A DNA stretch of 64,000 nt from Malania oleifera (GCF_029873635.1 NC_080422.1:10571764-10635763), one strand, 5' to 3'. Shown: positions 11,679-23,670, counted from the stretch's first letter. Translations and numbers: made by a program. The notes: a model not told the origin generated them from the letters alone.

Positions 11679-13813
11679 AGGATGATAGTGTGGTAAGGAC
11701 GTTATATGATGTAAGGCATGTGTCTAATCTACGGAAGAATGTGATTTCATTGGGCACTTTAGATTGCAACAGGTAAAGTTACAAGTCTGAAAGTAGGACA
11801 ATGAAGGTGTGTGAAGGCATTTTGATGGTGATGAAGGGACAAAAGTTAGTGGGAAATATCTATGCACTACTAGGTAACACAGTTATAGGTGGAACTGCAG
11901 TTGCAAATTATAAGTCAGGTAATACTGTTTTGTGTAAAACAACCACACACAAAATGGAGGGTACTTTTAACTACATTGTTTTGGATGTTTGAGGACCGGT
12001 AAGGGTAGCATCACGAGTTGGACATATGCTCGTCGTGATTTTATCACGAAAGGTCTAGGGGTACTTCATACGGCACAAGTTGGAGATGTTTGTCAGGTTT
12101 AACTTGTGACTGAGGTGGAAAACCAAACCATGAGAAAGATCATCAGGTCAGACATTAGAACTGAGTACGCTGGTGTTCAATGATCGAGTTTCGAGAGCAA
12201 CATCTCAGGTTGGATGTAGGATATACAAGGAACTTCTTGGTAAAGTCAGTGAGTATGACGTGTTTCTCATTTAACCGATTGCCAAGGGAATCACTAGATA
12301 GGAGAGTTGCACGAGAGGTTTGGACAGGTTATGCGGTAGACTTCTCTGGTCTGAAAGAGTTTGGAGGTCCAGTCATGTACGTTTCTATTGAGGTGAGATC
12401 TAAGTTTGGTGAAATTTCTAGACGGTACATCTTTCTAGGGTATCAAAAAAGGGGGTTCAAGATGTGGGATCCAACGAAAAATAAGGTGGCGATTGATGAA
12501 GACACAGTTTTTGATGTTAAAGTCATGGTGCAGCACACTCATGTAGATGAAAAGAAATAGGCGCCAGAAAGTTGCAGCAACAATGAGCATGTTGTGCAGG
12601 TAAAGTTGGAGACTCAAGGCAGAAGTGCAGGGAGTTCTAGCTCAGTAGAACTACAGTATCATAGTATAAACTGGAGCAAAAAGGAGATTGTGATGCAGGT
12701 GGAGTTACAGACTCAGGGCAGAGATGACATCGTTCATATTGCAAGGAGTTCTAACTCAAGAGACTAGCATGATCACAATGGGTCCAGGTGCACTATCAAG
12801 CCACCGTCCTAGTATAAATTTGATGATCTGATGTCTTGTGCATTCATTACTACTAGTAAGGTTCCTACTATTTTTCAAGATGCTATGCACAGCAAAGGGA
12901 AAAATAGATTTATGAGTTCTATGGTGGAGGAGATGGAGTTACTACATAAGAATCAGATGTAGGAATTGGTGGAGCTTATAGAGAAGAAGAGGACGGTAGG
13001 ATGCAAGTGGGTAATTATCCTGTTGTTTTATGTGATTAACGTGCATGTCAATTGTTGGGAAGATTTTTATTGAGGTTAATCGGTCAGAAACACTATTGAG
13101 AAAGGAATTTTACATGAAGGTTTTGGGTACGACCAAGAAGATTCTTGGGTTGGAGATTCACAAGGATAAAGCTACAAGGAGATTGGGATTATCTTAGCGT
13201 GGCTTTGTGAACTAAACTGCAGGGTGACTGTGGTTATCTCTGGGTGGTTTCATGAAGAAGGGTGTTGGAGAGGTTTAGCATAGTTAATGATAAAATAGTC
13301 ACCAGTACACCATTGGCAAAGCAATGTAAACTATCTACCGCTCAGTACCCAAGGATGGACGGTGATGTTTAGGACATATCAAAGGTCTCCTGCGCCACTG
13401 CAGTGGGGTGCTTCGGCCGGCAATAGAGCGATCCGTCAGTTTCAAGATTCGTAGATGCAAACTACGCAAGGGACCTTGATGACATGAGGTCTACAACAGG
13501 GTATGTTCTTGGAGGGGCTATTTGTTGGAAGTGTAGGGTTCAGTCTTAGGTTGCACTTTTAACAACTGAATCGGAGTACTTGGCTGAGGCTGAGGCTGTC
13601 AAGGTAGTATTTTAGTTTAAAAGATTGTTCAAGGAGTTGGGTATTCAATTAGGTGGAGTTCCTATTACCACGGACAAGTTCAAGCATCGCTTCGACTTGG
13701 TTTATGTCTCTAGGTGCTAGAAGGCATGCGGTCCCAATATACTGTCCCAACTGGAGCAACGGGTTATGTTTTCATATTTCTCCTAAGTGGTGTATATTCC
13801 CCAAGGTGGAGAT
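11679..13813 (+). pseudogene. copia pol remnant (integrase, RT and RNase H scraps)
   Basis: The order is GAG-pre-integrase-like sequence (VRTLYDVRHVSNLRKNVISL at about 11691), then integrase core and C-terminal sequence (RRYIFLGYQKRGFKMWDP near 12420), then reverse transcriptase scraps (near 12950-13200) and an RNase H end (TTESEYLAEAEAV near 13563). In a living copia element these form one polyprotein. Here the frame is broken by many stops and shifts, and large parts of integrase and reverse transcriptase are missing. The best open stretch is 12180-12560. A minus-strand relative lies at 27278-29878. Confidence 0.75.
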
Positions 13814-14648
13814 TGTTGAGATGTGGCTCATATTTGAGTGGAACGCATGTGCTGGGGAAGCATAGTGATGCAAAAAACAAAGAGGCTAGTTGCAGGATCA
13901 AACCGTCAATGGTATGAGTGACGATTTGGTCTCAGTATCAAACTATAGACGGTTTCAGTCCATACCATTGACGGTTTACTAGTTGAAACCGTCAACGGTT
14001 TTGTTTAGCGTAGATCATGATTTTTGAATCAGGAGCTAGATCAGTAGATTGGGAGATTTCAGAGTATTTTCCCCCAGGGATTGCTACAAAAGTATTTTAA
14101 TTATAGTACAAGTCTTTTGTACACATAGGCCGGGCTAGTATATATATAAACTATATTTTGTAACCCTCGATGTTAGCTTGACAAGCTTGACGAGTTGATA
14201 GTGAAAAATCAGCCGCTTGCTCCCGTGGACGTACGTAGGCAAATTGCCGAGCCACGTAAATTCTTGTGTCATTGATTTTATTGCTTTCCTTTATTTTATT
14301 TATTTTTGGTTACGTCAAGTGTCCCGGGATCATTGGGTGCCACCCCCCTCCTTTGGACTAGTCTCATGCCTACACGAACGGTGCCCTCCACATGTGTAGG
14401 GGTAAATCACGGATATGCACTCGGAATGGCAAGGTTCGAACCCTCGTTCCACCGTCAAGCGGCCCTCGGTCATCCATTCTTACCACCCGAGCATATGCTT
14501 GAGGGCATTATTGCTTTCCTTTATTCTTATTGTGATTGTTTGTTCTATATATTCATCATTTAGTGTTTGCATTATTTGTTCCAGATTCGAGTTGTGTGTG
14601 TTTTCACTGTGCATTCAATCAACACACCATCTTGTAAATTAGCCAACA
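13814..14648 (+). mobile_element. 3' LTR of the copia element, split by a SINE
   Basis: The LTR starts TGTTGAGATGTGGCTC just after the AAGGTGGAGAT polypurine tract and ends CCAACA. Without the nested SINE and its duplicated site it would be about 605 bp. Near 13905-14005 it carries repeats of an ACCGTCAACGGTTT-type palindrome, like those in the copia LTR at 24592. Confidence 0.7.
14296..14507 (-). mobile_element. tRNA-derived SINE with perfect 18-bp target duplication
   Basis: A 212-bp insertion in the copia LTR is flanked by identical 18-bp copies of TTATTGCTTTCCTTTATT at 14278-14295 and 14508-14525. On the minus strand it has an A-box-like ATGCTCGGGTGG (14494-14483) and a B-box GGGTTCGAACC (14443-14433) about 40 nt apart, the spacing of an RNA polymerase III promoter of tRNA type. 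The minus-strand 3' end is A-rich (AAAATAAATAA) next to the duplication, as expected for LINE-driven retroposition. The insertion is younger than the host LTR. Confidence 0.88.
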
Positions 14649-15526
14649 TTTTCATTAAATGGATCAGAATTTCTATTCATGACATCTGCTAGCTACAATT
14701 GCTTCTTTGTCAGAAACAATCAAGTAGAGTTGCAAAAAGAAGGTCCTTAATTGTTTTTGCAAATGTATTTTCAAAACTATACATAATTTGGCCTTAGAGC
14801 CTACTTTTATTTTGTCACCTTCCAAACACAATCCTTACACCTCACTATACCTCTAATACATACTTCACTGACTAATTAGGTGCATCTTGAAAGGTTTATG
14901 ACTTTCGGATTGTTTTGTGATGTATAATCTAAACAACTTTGATCGAACCATATTATTATATTATTATGGTGATGATCTACATATATATTTTTGCAAATCA
15001 TCTTAAAGAAATTAAGCATATTTTTGCCCACTTTGGACCACTTAATTTATTTTTAAATTCTAACTACAAATTCAACTTTTTAGAACTCGAGAAATTGGTG
15101 ATTCAAACCCATTATTATCATCGTAGCATACTGATTTCGTCTCGATCTAATACATTTCTATTGAGAAGAAATTTAATTCGTGAAGAGGGTACAAGATAAG
15201 ACGCAAATGGTTAATTAATTCACATATAATCTAAGAAAAAGAAAAAAAATACAAACAAAAAGAGTTCAATTCTGGAGAAATTTTTACATGTCGCCGCCAG
15301 CCTCCATTTAGCTTATTGCAGTGATTAATTGGACACAAATGAAATTAATACACCATATAATGACGATTACATGCAAGAATTTCTCCTGATTACAACTCTT
15401 CATTAATTAGTTTCTAATCAAAAAAGAAACGAAAAAGAAAAAGAAAAAGAAAATCTAGCTAGCTAGCTCAGCGGCCTTAATTAACAGTAAGTAGAAGCTT
15501 ACATTAATGCAAAGAGAAAGATTCTG
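14649..15526. other. Intergenic DNA downstream of the WRKY gene
   Basis: AT-rich, no gene seen. The part nearest 15526 must include the 3' UTR of the minus-strand WRKY gene. An A/G-rich low-complexity run lies at about 15418-15450. Confidence 0.55.
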
Positions 15527-17553
15527 TTACTGAGAAAAAGTTTCCGGGAATCCGTCAAGCAAGAACTTATCAAATGCCAAATACGACGACGTCAGCCCAC
15601 CCACTCCGTTTAATTCAATATCCATCAAAAACCCATCATTCTCAGTACTCGACATCATCATATCCGAAATCAAAACGTCGTCTTCCTCCTCCTCCTCGTT
15701 AATTTCTTCGCTGATCTCTTCAAAAGTTCGGTCTTCCTTTTCTCTGCCCATGATCTCCTGCGTTTTGCTCCTTCCATCAACCGATGCTGCCAATATCGAA
15801 GGAGACACCACAGCTGCAGCGCTTGAGTTTGGAGAGCAAGCTGAGTCGGCGCCGCTGGCCGGCGTATTAGGGTTGAAGGACCTCTTCCGGTTCCGGCCGG
15901 CGAGGGTACTCCGGCGAACTGGGTGAGCGTGGTTGTGCTCGGCGGTGTAGGTCACGATGAACGTGTCGGGATCTGAACGGCTGCGTTCCACTTGCTTCCT
16001 TGCCAAACAACCCTTTAAGCTGCTGCACCTATAGTAGCTCCTGCTCATATTAAGTTCATTCATGCACCAAATATTAACCAAATCAGATTTTGATATGAAT
16101 ATCATTTATTTTACTAACATTTAAAAAGAAAAAGAAAAAAAGCTGCTTTATCTCTCAGATGAGGGTATGGACCAGCTATCCCACTAGGGGTCAAATTTGT
16201 ATTAATGTAAATAATCGTGAAATTTGTTATATACTATGAGTGATTAATCAATTTACGGTCCAATATATTTCTGTATAGCTAACTAAAAAATAAAAACAAT
16301 GAAGCTGATTTATTTCTTTGATGACATGCATGTGATCCTGTCAAATATGGCTCTCCTTTTTGATGGCCGATTCGCGTGAATTATCCTATTTAGTTTAATC
16401 ATTTTTGGAATGCGTGGTGGTTAGGATACACGTACCCCTTGATTGATACCATATGAATAATTGACTAATTAAAGACTAGTGTAATTAATTAAACACTTTA
16501 ACTCAACAAGCTAAATAAGCTACAAACACACACACACACAGAGGGTAACTGACCTCGGGTAAGGCGAACCCTTAATGGGTTTTTGCCCGTATTTGCGCCA
16601 TGCCCATGGGTCAGACGAGAGACCTTCTGAGGTTACCTGTTGCACCACCTTTTTCTGCTGATTTTTTCTGTAAAAAAAAAAAAAAAATCTTAATAAAATT
16701 AATGGACCAAATAATTACAATACTTATTATATGCAACTAGTTCAATTTTTTTCCTGTTAGTCTACAAGTTCATGTGTTTATTTTTTGGGTGTGACATACT
16801 TTACATTCAAAAGTTAAGTATATGAATAGCATCAAAGGACAAGTGAAGTGTATAATTTCTTGGGACTCAAATGGCAAAGGCGGACAAGAAACTGAAGGGG
16901 GTCTTGGCTTTGATTCTTCACTAAATCTAGATTATCCGGTGTTGATGACTCTGGTCCATATGCTAGTTTATCCCGAATTTGACAAGAAGGTGAGAATCCG
17001 AATTGAAAAGGCAAGTCATTAAAAAGAAAACTAACCTTTTTTTGGTTCTTATTGCTGCATGAACGACCGCTAAGCCAGTAGCTGCATCAACAGCAGGAGG
17101 ATTAACATTAACATGATCTTGAGACAGAAGCTGCGGCTTCTTCTCCTGCTGCTGCTCTTGAACTACTTCTTCGCCGGAAACTGCAGATAAGGAAGACGAA
17201 GTAACATTGGTGGCGGTCTCAGCCATTTCATCTGGGTAAAACGGCTTGTACACTTCTTCCAACTCATCCAAAAAACCAACCGGCGCCGTCCCCATTTCGT
17301 CAAACACGTACAGATCGTGACTATTTCCGGGAAACCCACCGCCGAAAAGAGCCGATTGCGGCGGCGGCGATGACGACGACAACCCGTAATCTCCGGCTGC
17401 GCTGGTCGGGAAATTCAAAGAATCGAAATAAGAGAGAGGGTAAAGGCAGTCCTCCTCGCACACCACAGCAGAGCCACCGCAGCATCTGGCACCAACCACA
17501 GCTTGCAAGTCCCAAGCCTCCATGCCTCCTCCAAACCCCCCGCCGCCCATCAT
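15527..17553 (-). CDS. WRKY22/29-like: WRKY transcription factor, WRKY22/29-like (group IIe)
   Basis: Sequence-specific nuclear DNA-binding protein of the WRKY family, which binds TTGAC(C/T) W-boxes. In Arabidopsis WRKY22 and WRKY29 act below the MPK3/MPK6 kinases in pattern-triggered immunity. Three exons on the minus strand: 17553-17036, 16667-16554 and 16040-15527. All introns are GT-AG, and the frames join exactly to give 381 aa. The WRKY domain covers about residues 192-250. It contains [18 protein letters not shown] in exon 2 and a zinc finger of form C-X5-C-X23-H-N-H (C216, C222, H246, H248) in exon 3. The WRKY domain is split by an intron after the PYPR segment, the usual place in this family. 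The N-terminus has a Gly-rich start and [10 protein letters not shown]; the C-terminus is Glu-rich ([10 protein letters not shown]), a likely activation region. Start chosen at the first of two adjacent Met codons. No damage is seen, and it is probably functional. Confidence 0.93.
16041..16553 (-). other. WRKY intron 2
   Basis: The donor is AG|GTCAG at 16553 and the acceptor GCAG at 16041-16044. It splits an Arg codon inside the WRKY domain, the conserved family position. It holds a short CA repeat near 16527-16540 close to the donor. Confidence 0.9.
16668..17035 (-). other. WRKY intron 1
   Basis: The donor is AG|GTTAG at 17035 and the acceptor ACAG at 16668-16671, preceded by a long T-rich tract on the minus strand. 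The split codon joins AG to A and the frame is kept. Confidence 0.9.
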
Positions 17554-17830
17554 CGCGAACTGAAGAATTGAAGAAGATGATGACTCGGATTGATCAAGAA
17601 AGAACGAATTAATGGCTAATCCTTTGGCTGAGGGTTGAGATGAAAAATTAAAGCTGGGTTTGGGTTTTATATATATATTGTTTAGAGAGAGAAGGAGGCG
17701 AAAGAGAATTGCGAACAGGGATGGGATTTGCCTTTTGGGATTTGGATTGAGGAGGTCTGGAACCAGTTTTATTTATTTTATTTATTTATTTATTTGGATT
17801 TGGCATTTGCAGTGTGTTGACTTGTTAAAA
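17554..17830 (-). promoter_or_regulatory. WRKY 5' UTR and promoter with TATA box and W-box
   Basis: On the minus strand a TATA box (ATATATATATAAAA, 17679-17666) lies about 115 bp above the start codon, so a short 5' UTR is expected. A W-box core TTGACT is at 17817-17822 (plus-strand reading) and a TTGACA near 17858. W-boxes in WRKY promoters commonly support auto- or cross-regulation by WRKY proteins. That this one is used is inference. Confidence 0.6.
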
Positions 17831-17879
17831 ATGTCAAAGGCGCGCAGCATGCGTGTGTGTTGACAAAAATGTTCTTTCT

Positions 17880-18570
17880 CTTTGAATCTTTACTCGCTTT
17901 TCCTCGCTGACAGCTGTCCCAGTGGGCCCCGCTTAGTAAACCTCAAAATTTTTTAACAGCTGCATGCGGTGACGGTACAAATTATTGCTTAATGTCTTCG
18001 CATTGGCAAAAAATTATTGGCTAATCTCTCAGGATGCACCGACTGGCCTGCCAACGGATGTGTTAGGACACGTGTCACACAATTAGTACAAAAAGAAGTT
18101 TGTCCATGAATTGGGTAACAATATGTGATAAGGTTTCAGGGTTAATAGTTAATAAAGTGAGTTTTCAAGTTCGATTCTTCGCTAATAATTTATTTAATAA
18201 ATTATTAACAATATATTAATATGCAGACAATAATATTTTCATTTTTCCTTTGAAGGGTTCGCATAGATTCTATCCAGAAAAAAAAAAAAAAAAAACAATT
18301 TTAACCTAAAGTTCATTTTTGAACGAGAGAATGAGGTACAAATATTTTAAAGAAAAAAATTGAGGAGTTCAAATTCATTATCATTTTAATGTAATATACA
18401 AACTTCAACTCATAGCCAACATCAATTACATAGTGACTTAATATACCAATGCATGGTTCTTGATTGTTGGCTTTTTTTTATTAAAAAAAATAGTGGACTT
18501 GATATTAATTTGGAGAATTGGAAAAAAAAAAATTAAAAACATCACTGTACATTATTCATATTTGATATCT
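17880..18570. other. Intergenic DNA upstream of the WRKY gene
   Basis: No gene is visible. A GTGGGCCCC motif of TCP-site type is near 17920, and there are poly-A tracts near 18280 and 18520. Confidence 0.5.
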
Positions 18571-18835
18571 AGCAACCTCTTGGGTTGCTCAGGTGATAAT
18601 TAAGGTGAGAGTCTTGTCTACCACATGGTCGAGGATTCGAACTCGCTACCTCTGAGATTAGACTCAAGAGTTTATAAGGATGTTGGTTGTAGGGTCTGCT
18701 AAACAGCCCTCAGGTTTGGTGCCGCACCATGAGATCTATGATTCGCACGATAAGGTATAGCATCACCGTTACTAGCCCAAGACACATCCTCCTCTTCACT
18801 CTTTATTTATTTATTTATTTATTTATTTTAGGGGA
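18571..18835 (+). mobile_element. SINE-like tRNA-derived repeat
   Basis: An A-box-like TTGCTCAGGTGA (18585-18596) is followed at about 40 nt by a B-box-like GGATTCGAACT (18633-18643). The unit ends in a tract of TTTA repeats near 18803-18830. This is the plan of a plant tRNA-derived SINE. I could not find a clear target duplication, so the ends are approximate. Confidence 0.55.
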
Positions 18836-19640
18836 GTACTAAAATGGTTGCATATTACTTTCGAAGCATGTTATAATAACCGTAAATTTGCATTTGAATT
18901 TAGGGACCAAGAGAGAACTGAAAGGGTGTTTTTCTTCATTAGATTATTGTAATTTCTTATTTTAATTGTTTTAATTTAATTTAATTACTTGGAAAAATAG
19001 TATAATAGTTTTGAAAACTTAATGCACATGGCTTACATACATATTTAATAAATCCTTACGAGATACGCGTGATAATCAAACATCGTCATATTTAAAGAAG
19101 CTATTTCCGTGATTCTGACCCAATAACCCACACGTTTGAGGACTCCCATGTCCGCCCTACTATTACGGGCCTATTGCTCACCCTCCTATTCAAATTTATT
19201 TTAGGAATCATGCAATAAATACGCATCCCGATTTAAAGATCGAGCTTGTTTCAGTGTTTTGACCCTATAACCCACAATGTTAGGCATAACCCCCATTATT
19301 TCTAGTAGAAGGAAGACCCTCTTATTCACTCTTTATTTATTTATTCATTCATTTATCTTTGGTAAATACTAAAGTTAATGGTTGTAAATCCATTATGTTT
19401 CAAAGCATGTTACTGTAATTTTAAATTTGCATTTGAATTCAAGGGACCAAGTAAAAAAGACATGCATTATTTTTAGCTTTTTTATTGAAATATTAATTTA
19501 AATTTCATATTTTAGTTATTTTTAGTTCAATTACTTTAAAGAAGCTATTCCCCGTGATTTCAACCTATATCCCACACGTTTGGCCCCCTACTGTTACACA
19601 CACATAGGTTTTAAACTACTAAAGTGATAACTGTGTTCAA
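18780..19640. repeat. Diverged local duplication, about three units
   Basis: A phrase of the form CACTCTTTATTTATTTATT, then 'ggttg...aaagcatgtta...taaatttgcatttgaatt...agggaccaag', occurs at about 18798-18915 and again at 19327-19450, with a weaker third copy near 19615-19690. A second phrase, 'ataacccacacgtttg', occurs near 19121, 19268 and 19569. The copies are well diverged. No coding potential is seen. Confidence 0.55.
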
Positions 19641-19699
19641 TGTCTCAAAGCACGTTAATTACAATAATATCGAATTCGCAACCCTGTGAGAAAGACAAT

Positions 19700-20835
19700 G
19701 TGAGAAAGGCTTGCATTACTTTTGCTTTTCTTGGTTATTACACATGGGGCGAGAGAGTTATAGGTAGACCCTTCTCACCACAAAGTGAAATTTTAACCCT
19801 AACTAGGCACGTGCATGAAACAAATGTGAAAATAGATTTGTAAATAAGTAAAGTTCTCATCTTGTCGTAACATATGTTTTGAATTCTAACTTCATTCCCT
19901 CCCAATCTAATATATCAAAAAGGAACCCATTGAAAAATCAATTGATATCTTTAACATAAATTAACTACTTAAGAATACTATAAACCTATTTATTAATACT
20001 TTATAAATGTAACAACTTTGTACAGATTTCTTTGAACCGTAACCAAGTGATCAAACTGATCACATTCATAATAGTACTCCTTCATATAAATAAATAAATA
20101 AATAAGTATACGCACTCATAAGTACTAGATTGGATAGCCAGATGAAGAATTAACTAGTAGTTGTGTAAGAAGTGTAAGATAAGGTTGACCTATTCGGGAA
20201 TCTCTGGATCTATGCTTATTTTCAACTTTTCGAAGCATTTCATCGTCTACTACATCCTTCCTCGTCTCTGGGTGCCTCAGGAAGCCTTTCCTCATTTGAA
20301 TTTCGCCCTTAACTTTTTATTTTAAGGTTATGGTATATCTTCCTAAAATGAAATATTGTTTGTCCATAAAATGAAACCCATCCCAAAAACCTCTTTTCTT
20401 TCCCTTTGGCTCACATCCCATCAAAAGTTAATAAAAAAAAGATTGTTTGTGATGAGATAGTAATTGAGATTTCTAACGTAAGATCACTACTAATTAACTA
20501 AAGTAATTTACCATGCATATATGCTTGGGAGGGTGCAAATCCCGCTGGACATGGCTAGCATTTGTCTCGTGCCATTTTAATTTTACTCAAAGTCCCATCA
20601 CGTGCATGGTGATGATTTGTCCCTTCTCCATTCCTTAAATTTTGCTACGCATACAAATATATAATTAAATATATTTTTAAAAAGAAAAGCTAAAAGGTCA
20701 AAGTCAAAAAAATAAATAAATAAAGGATAATGAGAGTGATTGTAGGGTGGGTGCTGGTGCCTGGTGGAGGGATGGCGGTGCGTGTGAAGAAGAAGAAGAA
20801 GAAGAGGCGATATTGGTGGGATTGCGTGGGTTTCT
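19700..20835. other. Intergenic DNA, nothing recognised
   Basis: Short frames only, with no protein-like composition and no RNA gene seen. Confidence 0.5.
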
Positions 20836-20960
20836 GGAAATCTAGGAGACTGGGCCCAGGACGGGGCCCACTGTGTCCACCGCCACCAGGCCCATCTCAG
20901 GCCCATAAGCCACACGTCCGCATCGGCCCTATATGGACTAGAGTAGAATAGGTGGGCGGG
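20836..20960. promoter_or_regulatory. GC-rich cluster of site II (TGGGCC/Y) motifs
   Basis: Within 100 bp, at about 20851-20930, there are CTGGGCCCAG, GGGGCCCACTG, AGGCCCATC, AGGCCCATAAG and CGGCCCTATA. TGGGCC/TGGGCT motifs are TCP-bound site II elements typical of housekeeping plant promoters. The block stands out from its AT-rich surroundings. No gene model lies within 2 kb on either side, so this may be a promoter whose gene has been lost, or that of a non-coding transcript. Confidence 0.4.
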
Positions 20961-21151
20961 CAAAGTGGAGACCGTAGAGCGTAGAGGTGTGAAAGGAAGG
21001 AAGCTCTTCTGTTTGGCTTTTGGGGGGAATGTCATTTTCCGTGAAAGACTGAAATTGAGAATACCTAATTTTGAAAAGCAATAGCCAAGTTGTTGTTTGG
21101 TTTCGTGTGGCTTGTTTGTCTATTCAAGATTTTACGCTGGAAAGGACATTT

Positions 21152-21183
<32 letters not shown>

Positions 21184-22930
21184 CAACAAGATGACGTGCA
21201 AATAACTTCTCACAGGGTTTAATATCTAACAAGAATTGAATGGAGGTTGTTGGATATTGTGATTTTAGGGAGTTATGATTTTTGGGTTATAAAATCATAT
21301 AAAGATATTTCATGTTTTTAATTTATAAATATGATACACGGGCTTAAGACGTGATGGGATTATAATGAATCAAGTAGGTGAAGTTCACTTGTTTTAATTG
21401 ACTATGTTCTTGTACACGAATCGATCGGTAATATCATAGGTCTATCAAATTATGATTCTTCAATATTTTTAATAGAAATTTGATACTATGGAGTTTTTTT
21501 TTATCCTGTTTCTATATATTTAAGAAATAGATTATTAAAACACGTTTTTGCTTACTAAAAAAATAAATTATTAAAATGCATTTACTTATGTGGACAGTTT
21601 CCAATTTTTTTCAAAAAAAAAAAAATGGAAAATTAAAATTTAAGGTTTTTAATGAGAAGATAGGGATAGAGCTTTAGAAAGAGAATAAAATAGGTTATAA
21701 ATATTCAAAGGTGTTTTAAGATATTTAGCTTTTTAGTGATTCATCTACGCTAGTAATCCGAATACCATTTTTTTTCCAAAATGTTTATAGAAATATCGAA
21801 CGGAAGAAATTTATGGGAATATGTATTCTTCTCAAGAATGAAACTCTCAATCACAAAATACAAATCAAACGCAAAAATATTTTTAAAAAATTACTAAGAA
21901 TTTTTGGAATTTGATCGATAAATTTATAAACTCTATGGCACAACAACAGTCTGGACATGACTGCCGCTCGAGAAATCAACCTTCATTTTCATCTGTTATC
22001 CGTGAATGAAGTTTTTTCGAAAATAGTGGGATGAATTTTAGAATGACTACTAGTTCTCCCTTACTAAGCCTATGCCCAATAAACTTCCTAATAAACACAA
22101 AAAAAAAAAAAAAAAAAAAATTAAAATTAAAATTAAAAAATCACATTTCTTAAGCTCAGCTCATTTTTCTTCTAATTGTCATATTGTCATCTCTACACTA
22201 TTAATTTAAGTCTTCTATTGAATTAAAAAAAACTCGATATTGTTCATAACTCTATGCTAAATTGATGCTACAGATTGTCATAGCGTATGAAAATAAATAC
22301 TTTGAATTAAAAAATAATAATTTATTATATAAAAATAATAAATAAAAAAATTTTAATTTAAATTATTTAAAAAATTATAAATAAATTTTAGAAAGGTCAG
22401 TAGAAAATGTGTGTATATGGAGTCTATTGCACATAGTTACAAGGCTAAAGAGACAAGCATATTGAGGGCTAAGACTTTTCCATCTTCCATAAAGGGCAAA
22501 GGAACCAATTCTTTTCCTTATCCTAAATGAATGGGTTCTCGCTTAACAATTTAAAATTACCATCCCTAGGAGAAGACTTGAAATGAAATAAAGATAGAAG
22601 TCATGATGTTAATATAAGAGGAAGGGAAACTCTAAGAAATTTTTTGTTGATAATGTAATATGGATTTTTACAAAAATTAGTGAGCATAAACTAAAACTAT
22701 TAAATCACATAAATTATTACGTTGTTTGGGAATCAATTCGAGCCAAAATGAAGTTGTGTTGCATTCGAGAGCATGAAATTCGAACTTTAGATATAAATTT
22801 GGGTAAATTTAGATGAATTTCAATAAAAATTTATATTTTATTTTTATCCAAATCCAAGACGCCCCCAATGTCAAGACCTAACTATATGGTTAAAGCTTTT
22901 AAGTTGTCATTGTTTATTTGTAATTCCTCT
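20961..22930. other. AT-rich intergenic DNA with simple repeats
   Basis: No gene seen. It holds a (GT)n tract at about 21156-21183, a poly-A run at about 22100-22121 and several A/T-rich tracts. Confidence 0.55.
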
Positions 22931-22934
22931 CCTC

Positions 22935-23670
22935 TTCTTTAGGTAACTTGGATTCACGCCTATAAGCTAAAAACGTGTATTTGGCTACGAAGCCTACTCT
23001 AAATTTCACTTGGACTTGAAAAAGGATGCTAAAAACTAGAGAAGTGATTATAATTACTTCAATTACAATGTTAGTAACGGTAAAAACCTTTTCTTTTTTT
23101 TTTTCGTGATAATTGGCGTACTTTACGCCTAACTTTTAGCTATCCAGCATAAAGTCTCAGACAATTTTTAATGCTTAAAACTGAAAACGACCAAGAAGAC
23201 CATCTATCAGATTATCTAAATTAATAAAGAGGACTAAAATCCTTCCTAATTCGAATGTTGATGTTGTTATTACCTAGGTTCATATTCTTACTAGTATTTT
23301 CTCCTTTGATTTATCACAAAATCATCTTAGAGTTGAGGTTTCTCGAAAGAGGCGGAATTCCTCAACTTGGTTTAAACAAAAATTTTCAAAGTATGTTTTC
23401 CTTTCCTAATTAGTTTCTCTAAACCGCTTGCCACTTTTGATCATAAATTATTTTTCTTAAAATAACTCCATTAATATTCCTAGCTGCATTTTTTGCAAAA
23501 GCAATCCTCAAACCATAGATCATTTATTTTTTGAGTGTAACTTCACCAAAACATATTTTAATAATGTCCTTTACCTTCTTAAGACCACAGATCCTTCAAA
23601 AGCAAGGAAAGGGGCCTTACTTGGCAATCTCATTGGGTTCTTCTACATTTACAGGTGTCATCAAATGGAC
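22935..23670 (+). pseudogene. LINE reverse-transcriptase C-terminal fragment (zf-RVT)
   Basis: A translated stretch at about 23490-23560 reads CIFCKSNPQTIDHLFFEC, the Cys/His zinc-binding signature found at the C-terminus of plant L1-type LINE reverse transcriptases (zf-RVT). Upstream near 22945-23040 there are scraps such as VTWIHAYKLK and a Trp-rich region in different frames, also LINE-like. The copy has many stops and shifts. It is cut off at 23679 by the copia LTR. Confidence 0.6.

Larger units (their letters stand above)
11609..14648 (+). mobile_element. Decayed Ty1/copia element with deleted 5' half
   Basis: About 60 bp at 11609-11667 (from TGTTGGAGATGTGG) match the start of the 3' LTR at 13814. 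The copy then jumps directly into integrase-region coding sequence, so most of the 5' LTR, the primer site and gag are deleted. The 3' LTR follows a polypurine-like AAGGTGGAGAT. The element ends CCAACA at 14648. The flanking 5-mers (CACCA, TTTTC) do not match, which fits truncation or old age. Confidence 0.75.

Noticed and set aside
14433-14494. tRNA gene suggested by A- and B-box
   Set aside because: No cloverleaf can be drawn. The boxes belong to a SINE, shown by the target duplication and A-rich tail.
16822-17022. 66-aa plus-strand frame
   Set aside because: It lies within WRKY intron 1 on the opposite strand and has no homologue that I recognise.
20598-21035. 145-aa minus-strand frame
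   Set aside because: Composition follows simple repeats (Leu, His, Trp runs opposite CTT and GGCCCA motifs) and there is no domain. It is explained by the GC-rich promoter-like patch.
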